The notes below the pieces were generated by a model. It was not told the origin of the DNA, did no database searches, and saw nothing but the letters and a program-made list of their open reading frames with translations. From positions 416,715 to 480,714 of the forward strand of contig NZ_CANLDB010000004.1 in NCBI RefSeq assembly GCF_947489365.1: a stretch of 64,000 nucleotides of DNA, read 5' to 3'. Both the position numbers and the translations under genes were made by a program. Of the stretch, positions 8,465 through 17,304 are shown piece by piece (position 1 is the stretch's first letter; every line of letters starts with the position of its first letter). The stretch is from an uncultured Nocardioides sp. Lineage in GTDB: Bacteria; Actinomycetota; Actinomycetes; Propionibacteriales; Nocardioidaceae.

Positions 8465-9142
8465 GTGCGCGTGCTCGTCGTCGACGACGAGGTGCGGCTC
8501 GCCCGCGCCCTGAAGGTCGGGCTCGAGGCCGAGGGCATGGCCGTCGACGTCGCCCACGACGGGACGGACGGGCTCTGGTACGCCCGGGAGAACGACTACG
8601 ACGCGATCGTGCTGGACCTGATGCTGCCCGGGATCAACGGCTACAAGGTCTGCGAGACCCTGCGCGCCGAGGAGAACTGGACCCCCGTCCTCATGCTCAC
8701 CGCCAAGGACGGCGAGTGGGACCAGGTCGAGGGCCTCGACACCGGCGCCGACGACTACCTCACCAAGCCGTTCTCCTTCCCGGTGCTCGTCGCGAGGCTG
8801 CGGGCCGTCGCCCGCCGCGGTGCCCGCGCCCGACCCACCGTGCTCCGCGCCGGCGACCTCTCGCTGGACCCGGCCGCCCGCCGGGCGTGGCGGGCCGAGA
8901 CGCCGCTGGACCTGACCGCCCGCGAGCTGTCCCTGCTCGAGCACCTGATGCGCCACGTCGACGACGTCGTGTCGAAGAGACAGGTCCTCGACTCGGTCTG
9001 GGACGACGACTTCATGGGCGACCCCAACATCGTCGAGGTCTACGTCCGGCACCTCCGCAACAAGATCGACCGCCCGTTCGGGCGCGAGGCGATCCAGACG
9101 GTCCGCGGCGCGGGCTACCGCTTGGCGGGGAACGGTGGCTAA
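8465..9142 (+). CDS. OmpR-family response regulator
   Basis: A 225-residue DNA-binding response regulator. The receiver domain carries Asp8/Asp9, phospho-acceptor Asp51 (IVLDLMLPG) and Lys101 (LTKPF). The C-terminal winged helix (about 130-222) contains LTARELSLLEHL and NIVEVYVRHLRNKID. The GTG start follows AGGAGGTG at 8453-8460. The histidine kinase gene overlaps its end by 8 bp. Repeats before the operon and before the adjacent PepSY gene suggest it controls both. Confidence 0.93.
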   Translation: MRVLVVDDEVRLARALKVGLEAEGMAVDVAHDGTDGLWYARENDYDAIVLDLMLPGINGYKVCETLRAEENWTPVLMLTAKDGEWDQVEGLDTGADDYLTKPFSFPVLVARLRAVARRGARARPTVLRAGDLSLDPAARRAWRAETPLDLTARELSLLEHLMRHVDDVVSKRQVLDSVWDDDFMGDPNIVEVYVRHLRNKIDRPFGREAIQTVRGAGYRLAGNGG

Positions 9143-10553
9143 GCGGGCGGGCTCCCGGCTCTCCCGCGCCTCCGTCCGCACCCGGACGACCGCCGCGGCG
9201 GTGCTCGTCGTCGCCCTCGCCCTGGTGGTGGGCGCGGTCGCGCTCGTGCTCCTGCTGCGCGCCTCGCTGACCGAGGGCCTCGAGACCAGCGCCGAGCAGC
9301 GGGCCGACGCGCTCGCCGCGCAGGTCGAGGCGTCCGGGCCCCCCGACTCCCTCGGCGAGGCGCCCGACCCCGACGAGGACGGGGAGACCGACGACCCCCG
9401 GGAGCAGGCCGAGGACCTGTCGGAGGACGTCCTCGAGCAGGTCGCGACCGACGACGGCAGGCTCGTCGTCGCCACCACCGGGCTGCCCGCCGGGCTCCCC
9501 CTGGACGACGGCGGCAGCCGCGTGAGCGGTGTGCCCGGCCAGTGGGTGGTCGCGACCGCCGACGCGGAGGGGGACGCCGAGGGCCAGGGTTCCGACTACG
9601 TCGTCACGGTCGCCGTCCCCGCCGAGGAGGTCGCCGACTCGGTCGCCGCCCTCGTGCCGCTGCTGGCGCTGGGCCTGCCCGCCGTCCTCCTGGTCGTCGG
9701 CGCCACCACCTGGGTCGTCACCGGCCGCGCGCTCGCGCCGGTCGAGCGGATCCGCACCGAGACGGACGCCATCGGCGGCGACGACCTGCACCGACGGGTC
9801 CCGGTCCCGGGGTCCCGCGACGAGGTGCACCGGCTGGCCGAGACGATGAACCGGATGCTCGACCGCCTCGAGGACTCCGCCGAGAAGCAGCGACGCTTCG
9901 TCTCCGACGCCTCCCACGAGCTCCGCTCCCCCCTCGCCAGCCTCCGGCAGACCGCCGAGGTCGCCTCGACGCACCCCGGCGCCATGGACGACGGCGAGCT
10001 CGCCGAGGCGACCCTCGAGGAGACGCTGCGCATGCAGCGACTCGTCGAGTCGCTGCTGCTGCTGACCCGCACCGACGAGGGACGTCGCACGCCGGCCGTC
10101 GAGGTCGACCTCGACGACCTCGCCCTCGCGGAGGCGACCCGGCTGCGACGGCTCGGCGCCGTCACGGTCGACACCTCCGGCGTCGGCCCGGTGAGGGTCC
10201 TCGGTGACCCCGTCGCGCTCGGCCAGGTGATCCGCAACCTCGTCGACAACGCGGCACGCCATGCGGGCTCGACCGTGTCGATCGGCACCGCCGGGGAACC
10301 CCGGGGCGCAGTGCTCCGGGTGGACGACGACGGCGCGGGCGTCGCCGAGGCCGACCGCGAGCGGGTCTTCGAGCGCTTCGTGCGGCTCGACGAGGCCAGG
10401 AGCCGCGACGCCGGTGGGAGCGGCCTCGGTCTCGCGATCGTCCGTGACGTCGTCCGCCGCCACGGGGGGGACGCCCGGGTCGAGACGTCTCCGCTGGGCG
10501 GTGCGCGGTTCGTCGTCCGGCTGCCGTCCACCGCTCCCGACGCGGCTTCCTGA
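9135..10553 (+). CDS. Sensor histidine kinase
   Basis: A 472-residue membrane kinase. Transmembrane helix 1 spans about residues 15-40, an acidic extracytoplasmic sensor domain 45-170, and helix 2 about 172-197. A HAMP linker, HisKA with His261 in SDASHELRSPLASL, and a HATPase domain (NLVDNAARHA, DDGAGV, GGSGLGLAIV) follow. It phosphorylates the upstream response regulator. The acidic periplasmic loop, dense in Asp/Glu, could bind cations. The GTG start lies inside the regulator's last codons, so translation is coupled. Confidence 0.93.
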   Translation: MAKRAGSRLSRASVRTRTTAAAVLVVALALVVGAVALVLLLRASLTEGLETSAEQRADALAAQVEASGPPDSLGEAPDPDEDGETDDPREQAEDLSEDVLEQVATDDGRLVVATTGLPAGLPLDDGGSRVSGVPGQWVVATADAEGDAEGQGSDYVVTVAVPAEEVADSVAALVPLLALGLPAVLLVVGATTWVVTGRALAPVERIRTETDAIGGDDLHRRVPVPGSRDEVHRLAETMNRMLDRLEDSAEKQRRFVSDASHELRSPLASLRQTAEVASTHPGAMDDGELAEATLEETLRMQRLVESLLLLTRTDEGRRTPAVEVDLDDLALAEATRLRRLGAVTVDTSGVGPVRVLGDPVALGQVIRNLVDNAARHAGSTVSIGTAGEPRGAVLRVDDDGAGVAEADRERVFERFVRLDEARSRDAGGSGLGLAIVRDVVRRHGGDARVETSPLGGARFVVRLPSTAPDAAS

Positions 10554-10560
10554 ACGCCCT

Positions 10561-10586
10561 TTCAGGCGGCTTCAGGTCCAGTTCAG
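10561..10586 (+). promoter_or_regulatory. TTCAG repeat operator before the PepSY gene
   Basis: TTCAG occurs at 10561, 10571 and 10582 (10- and 11-bp steps), between the kinase stop and the PepSY gene. It matches the repeat before the two-component operon. Inferred role: binding site of the adjacent response regulator driving the secreted PepSY protein. Confidence 0.6.
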
Positions 10587-10643
10587 CGAGGTCACGGGAA
10601 CGTGGGTCCATCAGCACGAACCCCCACCCGAGAGGACCCCACC

Positions 10644-11240
10644 ATGAACGACACCACCCCCACCACGACCACCTCCCGCACGAGCACCCTCACCCGGAAG
10701 CGCGTCTGGATCCCCGCGGTCGCGACCGTCGCCGTCCTCGGCCTCGGCGGCGCCGGCGTGGCGTACGCCGCCACCGGCGACTCCGGCCCGCTGACCGGCA
10801 GCGACCGTGACCGCGTCGGTGCCGCCGCGATCGACGCCGTCGGCGGCGGCGAGGTGCTGGAGGCCGAGACCAGCGACGACCGCGGCGAGGCCTACGAGGT
10901 CGACGTCCTCGACGCCACCGGCGTGACCTGGAGCATCAGCCTCGACGAGGACCTCGCCGTCGTGCAGCGCGAGCGCGAGGACGACGGCTGGGACGACGGG
11001 GAGCAGGACACCGACGTCACCGGTCGCGAGGCCGACGACGTGCCCGTCACCGGAGCGGAGCGCGAGCGCGTGGCGGCCGCCGCTGTCGAGGAGGTCGGCG
11101 ACGGCGAGGCCACCGCGGTCGAGCGCAGCGACGACCCGGACGAGGCCTACGAGGTCGAGGTCGTCAAGACCGACGGCACCCAGTGGGACGTCACCCTCGA
11201 CGACCAGCTCGCCGTCCTCGACAGCCGCCAGGACCGCTGA
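10644..11240 (+). CDS. Secreted protein with two PepSY-like repeats
   Basis: A 198-residue protein. A hydrophobic segment (VWIPAVATVAVLGLGGAGVAYA, about residues 21-42) serves as signal or anchor. Two similar domains of about 55 residues follow (about 53-108 and 135-190), each of form ERVxAAAxxxVGxGE...EAYEVEV...GxxWxVxLDxxLAV, i.e. PepSY-like. A highly acidic linker separates them. The family is thought to modulate peptidases or cations outside the membrane. The ATG at 10644 follows AGAGGA. Its position directly after a kinase gene, behind TTCAG repeats, suggests it is a target or accessory sensor of that system. Confidence 0.8.
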   Translation: MNDTTPTTTTSRTSTLTRKRVWIPAVATVAVLGLGGAGVAYAATGDSGPLTGSDRDRVGAAAIDAVGGGEVLEAETSDDRGEAYEVDVLDATGVTWSISLDEDLAVVQREREDDGWDDGEQDTDVTGREADDVPVTGAERERVAAAAVEEVGDGEATAVERSDDPDEAYEVEVVKTDGTQWDVTLDDQLAVLDSRQDR

Positions 11241-11259
11241 GGCCCCGGGACCCGGACGC

Positions 11260-12420
11260 TCAGTCCACCCGCACCGGGATCAGCATCTCGGCCGCGGTGA
11301 GCGAGCCGTGGAGCCCGACGAGCCGCGTCTCGTAGGCGAAGCGGTCGGAGTCGAACACGGCCACGTCCCCCCGGCAGGCGACCACCACGTCGCCCACCCG
11401 GGGGGACACGTCCGTGTCCAGGGGGGTGCCGGGCGGGCCGAACCACCCGCGGGCCACCGCCTCCTCCTGGGGGAGGACGAGCGCCCCGCCTCCGAGGCGG
11501 GCCGACCAGGCGGCGACGACGTCGTCGAGCGCGCCGTGGCGGACGTACAGGTGCCGGAAGCGGGCCTCCCCGGCGAGCAGGTCCACGCCCTCGCGCAGGG
11601 CGGGCTCCGCGGCGACGTCCACCCGGGACGCCTGCGGGGCGTCGAGCATCCCGTGGTCGGCCACCACCACCAGCGTCGCGCGGGGCGGCAGGGCGGCGCG
11701 GAGGCGCTGGGCGTCGGCGTCGCAGGCGGCGAGCTGGGCGCGCCAGGCGTCGGAGTCGACGCCGTGGCGGTGGCCGACCCAGTCGAGGTCGCCGTCGTAG
11801 CAGTAGGTCACCGACGGCGTACGACGGGCGGCCTCGGACACGGCGGCGATCCGCTCCCCCGACTTGTCGGCGCCGACCCACGCGGCGCCCCGGTGCCCGG
11901 CGACGGTGAGTCCGGAGCGACGGAACGCGCGCTGGTTGACCGTCGTGGTCGCCACTCCCGCCTCGGCGAGCCGCTCGAAGGCCGTCGGGTGCGGCTGCCA
12001 CTCCCGCGGGTCGATCGCGTCGTCCCAGCGCAGCGCCTCGAGCAGGCGCCTGGTGTGCGGGATGCGGGAGGTGAACCCCACCACGCCGTGGGTGCCCGGG
12101 ACCAGCGCTGTGCCCAGCGAGGTCAGGCTCGTCGCCGTCGTCGACGGCACCCCGGCGGTGGCCCCGGGCCCGGTGCCGGTCGCGTCGGGCAGCGAGGAGA
12201 GGTACGGCGCCAGGTGTGCGTGCTGCTGGAGCAGCTGCGCCCCCAGGCCGTCGACCAGCAGCACGACGTACGCCGTCGAGGGCGGCAGCGCCAGCCCGGC
12301 GGGCGGCTCGCCCAGCACGTCGGGCTCGAGACCCAGCCCCGCGGCGACGGCGGGGAGGACGTCGCCGAGGGTGCGGTCGCCGTACCGGGGCTCGACGAAG
12401 TCGGTGGCGCCGTCGCTCAC
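11260..12420 (-). CDS. Alkaline phosphatase-superfamily phosphodiesterase
   Basis: A 386-residue protein of the nucleotide pyrophosphatase/phosphodiesterase branch. VLLVDGLGAQLL (first metal Asp), GVPSTTATSLTSLGTA (nucleophile Thr in the PSTTAT loop), DLDWVGHRHG, VVADHGML and a late His region form the two-metal site. It should hydrolyse a phosphodiester or nucleotide; the substrate is unknown. There is no signal peptide. The GTG start overlaps the upstream DUF5998 stop (GTGA), a pairing I recall from other actinobacteria. Confidence 0.87.
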   Translation of the reverse strand: MSDGATDFVEPRYGDRTLGDVLPAVAAGLGLEPDVLGEPPAGLALPPSTAYVVLLVDGLGAQLLQQHAHLAPYLSSLPDATGTGPGATAGVPSTTATSLTSLGTALVPGTHGVVGFTSRIPHTRRLLEALRWDDAIDPREWQPHPTAFERLAEAGVATTTVNQRAFRRSGLTVAGHRGAAWVGADKSGERIAAVSEAARRTPSVTYCYDGDLDWVGHRHGVDSDAWRAQLAACDADAQRLRAALPPRATLVVVADHGMLDAPQASRVDVAAEPALREGVDLLAGEARFRHLYVRHGALDDVVAAWSARLGGGALVLPQEEAVARGWFGPPGTPLDTDVSPRVGDVVVACRGDVAVFDSDRFAYETRLVGLHGSLTAAEMLIPVRVD

Positions 12421-12998
12421 TGCTGGTGCGTGGCGGCGGACAGCGACTCGGCGAAGGCGAGCAGCCGCGGGACGGCGTCCCCGCCGTCGGCGGCCGCGGA
12501 GACCCGCAGCGAGAAGTCGTCGGGGGCGATCACGCCGGTGTAGCCGTGGTCGGCGTCGCAGTCGGGGTCGTCGCAGCCGGCGGGCTCGAGGTCGACCCGG
12601 CCGCCGCCGCCCCAGCCGACGGTCACGACCGCCTCAGCGGGCGGGGTCGGTCCGGCGGTGGGGTTCGCGATCATCCGGGTCACCACGACCGAGCGGACCG
12701 ACGACAGCCGGATGGCCTCGGTGGAGGTCGACGTGTACGGCTCGGGCAGCAGGTCGTCGCCGGCGTGCTCGTCGGTGTGGCAGAGGATCATCCGCGTCGG
12801 CGTCAGCGCGACGACGGTGATGTGGCGCCGGACCTCGTCGCGGTCGAACGTCGGCTCGTGGTGGACGTAGAAGGCGGTGACCTCCTCGCCCGCCACGGCA
12901 GCGCGGACGCCGTCACCGACGACGTCGGGGTAGTACCCCGTCTGGTCGATGGCCGCCCGGAGCTCGGCGGCGCGGTCCCCCGCGGTGCGGCTGCGCAT
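12417..12998 (-). CDS. DUF5998-type conserved actinobacterial protein
   Basis: A 193-residue soluble protein resembling the DUF5998 family (recognised by flavour, not by search). Conserved-looking features are AIDQTGYYPDVV near the N-terminus, VHHEPTFDRDEVRRHITV, and a cysteine/aspartate cluster CDDPDCDADHGYTG that may bind metal. The function is unknown. The ATG at 12998 was chosen as the first in-frame ATG before the conserved region. It is translationally coupled to the phosphodiesterase through a GTGA overlap. Confidence 0.7.
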   Translation of the reverse strand: MRSRTAGDRAAELRAAIDQTGYYPDVVGDGVRAAVAGEEVTAFYVHHEPTFDRDEVRRHITVVALTPTRMILCHTDEHAGDDLLPEPYTSTSTEAIRLSSVRSVVVTRMIANPTAGPTPPAEAVVTVGWGGGGRVDLEPAGCDDPDCDADHGYTGVIAPDDFSLRVSAAADGGDAVPRLLAFAESLSAATHQQ

Positions 12999-13057
12999 GC
13001 TCGGGAGTCTGCCACGTCGCCCCGGGCCGCCCCGGTGGCCACCCGTGGCCCGCCCGC

Positions 13058-15151
13058 TCATCCCCGGCCGAGGCGGATCTCGGCGACCGGCGTCCGCGCC
13101 CAGCCGACGCGGGCCAGCTCGCGGTGCAGCATCGGCGTGAGCGAGCGGACGTAGGTGCCGGTGAGGTGGCTGCCCTGGCGGTAGACGAGCGTCCCGGCCA
13201 CCACGGCGGGGCAGCGCGCTCCCCCCGGCGGGCAGATCCACTCGTCGACGTCGAGGACCGTCAGGTCGAGCGCGTCCGCGAGCGCGGCGAGCCGGGGCGT
13301 CCCGCTCCGCGCCACCGCGTCGCCGCGGTCGAACGCGCACTCCTGGTACTCCCCGGGGTGCCGCTCGACGCACTCGTACGTCGCGTCCGTCGGCGGCGCC
13401 GGGTTGTCGGCCAGGACGGCGACCTCCACGCCGGCGTCGACGATCTCGCCGACGGCGGCCTCGAGGCCGTCGTCGGAGTGGTCGTACTGGCCCTTGCCGA
13501 GGAACTGCGACAGCAGCACCCGGTCCGGCGGGTCGTCGGCGATGGCGTCCAGGACCGCGTCGGTGTGGTCGGTGCACCTCTGCTCGACGCCCGTGCGGGA
13601 GACGGGGCACGAGGACTTCAGGTGCACGTCGAGCCGCCAGCCCTCCCGCTCGGCGATGCGCTCCACCGCGGGGAACCACTGGCCCATCTTCGAGTCGCCG
13701 AGCAGCATCACGCGCTCGTCGGAGTCGACGTCGCCGAACACGCAGTCGCCGCCGAGCCGGGGCTCGGTGACGTCGCGGCTGACCTGGCACCGGCGCAGCA
13801 GGCCGTCCTTCTTCGCCACCGAGGGGTCCGGCAGCACGGGGCCGCGGGAGGTGTAGAAGCGCTCCGGGTCGCGGTTCACCCGCCAGGTCCGGGCGGCGGG
13901 GTCGTCGACGAGCGCGCGCGCACCGGGCGCGTCGGCGTCGGCCGGGACGACGAACGCCGGCACGGTCCGCTCGAGGGCCACCCCGGTGCCCGCGGTGACC
14001 GCCGTGACGAGGCCGGCGGCCAGCAGCGTCGTCCCCGCGCGGCGGACCAGGCGCGGGTGGAAGCGGAGCGGGTCCTCGACGAGCCGGCCGGTGAACCAGG
14101 CCAACGACACCGCGGCGAGGGCCAGGGCGACCGAGTCCAGCCACCCGAGGGGCCCGTGCCAGGCGCGGGCCAGCACGATCAGGGGCCAGTGCCACAGGTA
14201 GAGGACGTACGAGATCCCGCCCAGCGCCACGAGGGGCCGCCAGGTGAGCAGCCGCGCGGCGCCCGCCGTTCCGGCGCCGGTGCCGGCGGCCAGGAGCGCC
14301 GCGGCGCCCACCGTCGGCAGCAGCGCGGCCGCGCCGGGCCAGCCGGTCGCCGGGCTCAGCACGAGACCGCTGACGAGCACCAGCGCGGCGCCCGCCGTGC
14401 CGAGGACCGCGCGCGCCCGGCCGGTCAGGGAGCCCAGGCGCGGAGCAGCGAAGGCCAGCACGGCACCGAGGGCGAGCTCCCAGACCCGGGTCGTCGTCAC
14501 GAAGTACGCCGCCGCGGGGTCGACCGCGGTCAGGTGCACCGACCAGGCGAAGGAGGCCAGCCCCACCCCGCCGACGGCGCCGAGCAGCAGCGGCCGCGCC
14601 CGCAGGCCCCGGCGTCGCGCGACGACCAGCACGAGCAGCACCAGCAGCGGCCAGACGACGTAGAACTGCTCCTCGACCGCCAGCGACCAGTAGTGCTGCA
14701 GCACGGACGGGGACTCACCCTCGGCCAGGTAGTCGACCGATCGTCCGGCGAGCTCCCAGTTGACGACGTACAGCGCCGAGGAGGCGACGTCGCGGCCGAG
14801 GTTCTCCTGGGCGGAGCCCGGCAGGACCCACCAGCCCGCGAGAGCGGTCACCACCAGCACCAGGCTCGCGGCGGGCAGCAGCCGCCGGGCGCGGCGGGCG
14901 TAGAAGGACCGCAGCGACACCGTGCCGGTGCGGTCGACCTCCCGCAGCAGCAGCCCGGTGATGAGGAAGCCGGAGATGACGAAGAAGACGTCGACGCCGA
15001 CGAAGCCGCCCCCGAGACCGGGCACGCCGAGGTGGTAAAGCAGCACCATCCCCACGGCCACGCCGCGCAGTCCCTCGACGTCCGCGCGCAGGCCGCCGTG
15101 CGGCGGTCGGTCGGCCCGGCGCGGGGCGTCCCGCTTCTCGATCGTCGGCAC
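13058..15151 (-). CDS. Membrane acyltransferase 3 with C-terminal SGNH domain
   Basis: A 697-residue OafA/YrhL-type protein that O-acylates cell-surface glycans. About ten membrane helices (residues 20-385) start with the family signature RADVEGLRGVAVGMVLLYHLG and GFVGVDVFFVISGFLIT. The extracytoplasmic C-terminus (about 430-697) is an SGNH hydrolase-like domain with MLLGDSKMGQW as block I and a SHLTGTYVR block. In many relatives block I reads GDSH; here it is GDSK. The GTG at 15151 follows GGGAGG. An earlier in-frame ATG would run into the divergent IclR gene and is less likely. Confidence 0.88.
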   Translation of the reverse strand: MPTIEKRDAPRRADRPPHGGLRADVEGLRGVAVGMVLLYHLGVPGLGGGFVGVDVFFVISGFLITGLLLREVDRTGTVSLRSFYARRARRLLPAASLVLVVTALAGWWVLPGSAQENLGRDVASSALYVVNWELAGRSVDYLAEGESPSVLQHYWSLAVEEQFYVVWPLLVLLVLVVARRRGLRARPLLLGAVGGVGLASFAWSVHLTAVDPAAAYFVTTTRVWELALGAVLAFAAPRLGSLTGRARAVLGTAGAALVLVSGLVLSPATGWPGAAALLPTVGAAALLAAGTGAGTAGAARLLTWRPLVALGGISYVLYLWHWPLIVLARAWHGPLGWLDSVALALAAVSLAWFTGRLVEDPLRFHPRLVRRAGTTLLAAGLVTAVTAGTGVALERTVPAFVVPADADAPGARALVDDPAARTWRVNRDPERFYTSRGPVLPDPSVAKKDGLLRRCQVSRDVTEPRLGGDCVFGDVDSDERVMLLGDSKMGQWFPAVERIAEREGWRLDVHLKSSCPVSRTGVEQRCTDHTDAVLDAIADDPPDRVLLSQFLGKGQYDHSDDGLEAAVGEIVDAGVEVAVLADNPAPPTDATYECVERHPGEYQECAFDRGDAVARSGTPRLAALADALDLTVLDVDEWICPPGGARCPAVVAGTLVYRQGSHLTGTYVRSLTPMLHRELARVGWARTPVAEIRLGRG

Positions 15152-15275
15152 CCGCCGCCCTCCCGACGCGGGCGCGGGGACACCTCCCCCGGCTCGCTCC
15201 GCCTCGCCGACGACCCTGTCAACCGGGCTCCGCGGGACGCAACTCGGCGGCTCCTCGGCGGCGCGGCGCGGCAGG

Positions 15276-16094
15276 ATGGCCCGGGTGGACGCCCGCAGCG
15301 TGACCGGCAAGGTCCTGGCCCTGCTCGACGCCTTCGACCGCGAGCACCCCGCGCTGAGCCTGTCCGACCTGGCCCGCCGCTCGGGGGTCAGCGTCCCCAC
15401 CGCGCACCGCCGGCTGGCCGAGCTCGTCGCCTGGGGCGCCCTGGAGCGGCTGCCCGACGGCCGCTACCGGGTGGGTCTGCGGCTGTGGGAGCTCGCGTCG
15501 CTGGCCCCGCGGGGCCAGCGGCTCCGGGAGGCCGCGCTGCCCTTCCTGGAGGACCTGTACGTCGTCACCCGGGAGAACGTCCAGCTCGCCGTGCGGGAGG
15601 GCACCGAGCTCGTCTTCGTCGAACGCATCGCCGGCCGCTTCGCGGTGCCGGTCATGACCCGGGTCGGCTCCCGCTTCCCGCTGCACGCGCCGGGCGTGGG
15701 GCTCGTGCTGCTGGCGCACGCGCCGGACGACGTCCGCGAGACCGTGCTCGACGGGCCGCTCCCCCGCTACACCGAGCACACCGTCACCGACCCCGTCCGG
15801 CTGCGCGCGCTGCTGGCCGACGTCCGCCGTCAGGGCTTCGCGGTGAGCGACCGGATGGTCACCCACAACGCGCTGTCGGTCGCCGCGCCGGTCCGCGACC
15901 GCGCCGGCGAGGTGCTGGCGGCGCTGTCCCTCGTCGTGCTGGCCGACGGCGCCGAGGTGCCCGCGCTCGCCGCCGCGGTGCGGACGGCGGCGCGGTCGGT
16001 GACCCGCCAGCTCGGCGGCTCGTCGTACGACGAGGTCGTGGTGCGCTTCGAGTCGACGGACCCCGGTCCCGAGGGCTCGTCTTTCACTGAGTGA
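15276..16094 (+). CDS. IclR-family transcriptional regulator
   Basis: A 272-residue regulator. The N-terminal winged HTH (about residues 8-65) reads LSLSDLARRSGVSVPTAHRRLAELVAWGALERL. The C-terminal IclR effector domain (about 85-255) contains RENVQLAVREGTELVFVERI and VGLVLLAHAP. IclR proteins commonly control aromatic-acid catabolism in response to substrate. Its position 82 bp before a Rieske oxygenase/reductase/transporter set makes it the likely local regulator. Two palindromes between them are candidate operators. Confidence 0.9.
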   Translation: MARVDARSVTGKVLALLDAFDREHPALSLSDLARRSGVSVPTAHRRLAELVAWGALERLPDGRYRVGLRLWELASLAPRGQRLREAALPFLEDLYVVTRENVQLAVREGTELVFVERIAGRFAVPVMTRVGSRFPLHAPGVGLVLLAHAPDDVRETVLDGPLPRYTEHTVTDPVRLRALLADVRRQGFAVSDRMVTHNALSVAAPVRDRAGEVLAALSLVVLADGAEVPALAAAVRTAARSVTRQLGGSSYDEVVVRFESTDPGPEGSSFTE

Positions 16095-16096
16095 AA
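16082..16096 (+). promoter_or_regulatory. Palindrome TTTCACTGAGTGAAA
   Basis: A perfect 7+1+7 palindrome over the last codons of the IclR gene, upstream of the oxygenase operon. It is a candidate binding site for the IclR regulator (inference). Confidence 0.4.
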
Positions 16097-16121
16097 TCCC
16101 GGGTTCCGCAGGGGTCGTGAG

Positions 16122-16143
16122 GGCGGTCACAGTCGTGACCGCC
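16122..16143 (+). promoter_or_regulatory. Palindrome GGCGGTCAC-N4-GTGACCGCC
   Basis: A perfect 9-bp inverted repeat with a 4-bp centre, 33 bp before the oxygenase start. It could be an operator or an RNA hairpin near the 5' end of the message. Confidence 0.45.
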
Positions 16144-16175
16144 GTCACCCGCATCCCCCGACCCGAGGAGCAGCC

Positions 16176-17303
16176 GTGAGCGTGCTCGACCAGCACCGGA
16201 CCACCACCGCGAAGATCTTCCCCCACCCCCTCGACGCCTGGTACGTCGCCGCGTGGGACCACGAGGTCACCGCGCGGACGCCGCTGGCGCGGACCGTCGC
16301 GGGCCGCCCGCTGGCGCTCTTCCGCACCCCCGACGGGCGCGCCGCCGCGCTCGCCGACGCGTGCTGGCACCGCCTCGCGCCGTTGTCGATGGGCGAGCTG
16401 ACGCCCGAGGGCGGCATCCAGTGCCCGTACCACGGCCTGCGGTACGACGCGTCGGGCCGCTGCACCTCGATGCCGGCGCAGAGCACCGTCAACCCGTCCG
16501 CGGCGGTGCCGTCGTACCCGGTCGTCGAGCGGTACCGCTACGTGTGGGTGTGGGTCGGGGACGCCGAGAAGGCCGACCCCGACCTCGTCCCCGACATGAG
16601 CCAGATGGACTCCCCGGAGTGGGCCGGCGACGGCCTGCTGATCGAGGCGCCGTGCAACTACCAGCTGGTGCTCGACAACCTCATGGACCTCACCCACGAG
16701 GAGTTCGTCCACGGCAGCAGCATCGGGCAGGCCGAGCTGTCCGAGTCGGAGTTCGACACCACCCACGACGGCGACACGGTCACCGTCTCGCGCTGGATGC
16801 GCGACATCGACCCGCCGCCGTTCTGGGCCAAGAACATGCGCGACCGCTTCCCCGACTTCACCGGGAGGGTCGACCGCTGGCAGATCATCCACTACCAGGC
16901 GCCGTCCACGATCTGCATCGACGTCGGCGTCGCCAAGGCCGGCACCGGCGCGCCCGAGGGCGACCGATCGCAGGGCGTCAACGGCTACGTCATGAACACG
17001 ATCACCCCGGAGACGGACCGCAGCTGCCACTACTTCTGGGCGTTCATGCGCAACTACCGCCTCGAGTCCCAGCTCATCACCACCCAGCTGCGCCAGGGCG
17101 TCGAGGGCGTCTTCGCCGAGGACGAGGCGATGCTGACGGCCCAGCAGGCGGCCATCGACGCCAACCCGGACTACGAGTTCTACAGCCTCAACATCGACGC
17201 CGGGGGCATGTGGGTGCGTCGCATCCTCGACCGCATGCTGCGCGCGGAGGGCCGGCTGGAGGAGTCCTCGGACCGGCCCACCGACCTGCACCGGGCGGGC
17301 TGA
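16176..17303 (+). CDS. vanA: Rieske non-heme iron oxygenase, vanillate O-demethylase-type
   Basis: A 375-residue oxygenase subunit. The Rieske [2Fe-2S] ligands are Cys63/His65 (CWHRLAPL) and Cys83/His86 (CPYHGL). The mononuclear iron motif DNLMDLTHEEFVHGS (about residues 165-180) supplies two His ligands, with a bridging Asp. It resembles VanA, which demethylates vanillate to protocatechuate, but a related O-demethylase substrate is possible. A GAGGAG Shine-Dalgarno precedes the GTG at 16176. The reductase starts 2 bp after its stop. Confidence 0.87.
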   Translation: MSVLDQHRTTTAKIFPHPLDAWYVAAWDHEVTARTPLARTVAGRPLALFRTPDGRAAALADACWHRLAPLSMGELTPEGGIQCPYHGLRYDASGRCTSMPAQSTVNPSAAVPSYPVVERYRYVWVWVGDAEKADPDLVPDMSQMDSPEWAGDGLLIEAPCNYQLVLDNLMDLTHEEFVHGSSIGQAELSESEFDTTHDGDTVTVSRWMRDIDPPPFWAKNMRDRFPDFTGRVDRWQIIHYQAPSTICIDVGVAKAGTGAPEGDRSQGVNGYVMNTITPETDRSCHYFWAFMRNYRLESQLITTQLRQGVEGVFAEDEAMLTAQQAAIDANPDYEFYSLNIDAGGMWVRRILDRMLRAEGRLEESSDRPTDLHRAG

Positions 17304-17304
17304 C

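Noticed and set aside
13124..15275. Long plus-strand open frame opposite the acyltransferase gene
   Set aside because: The translation is repetitive and arginine-rich with no domain. The minus strand has a full acyltransferase 3/SGNH protein.
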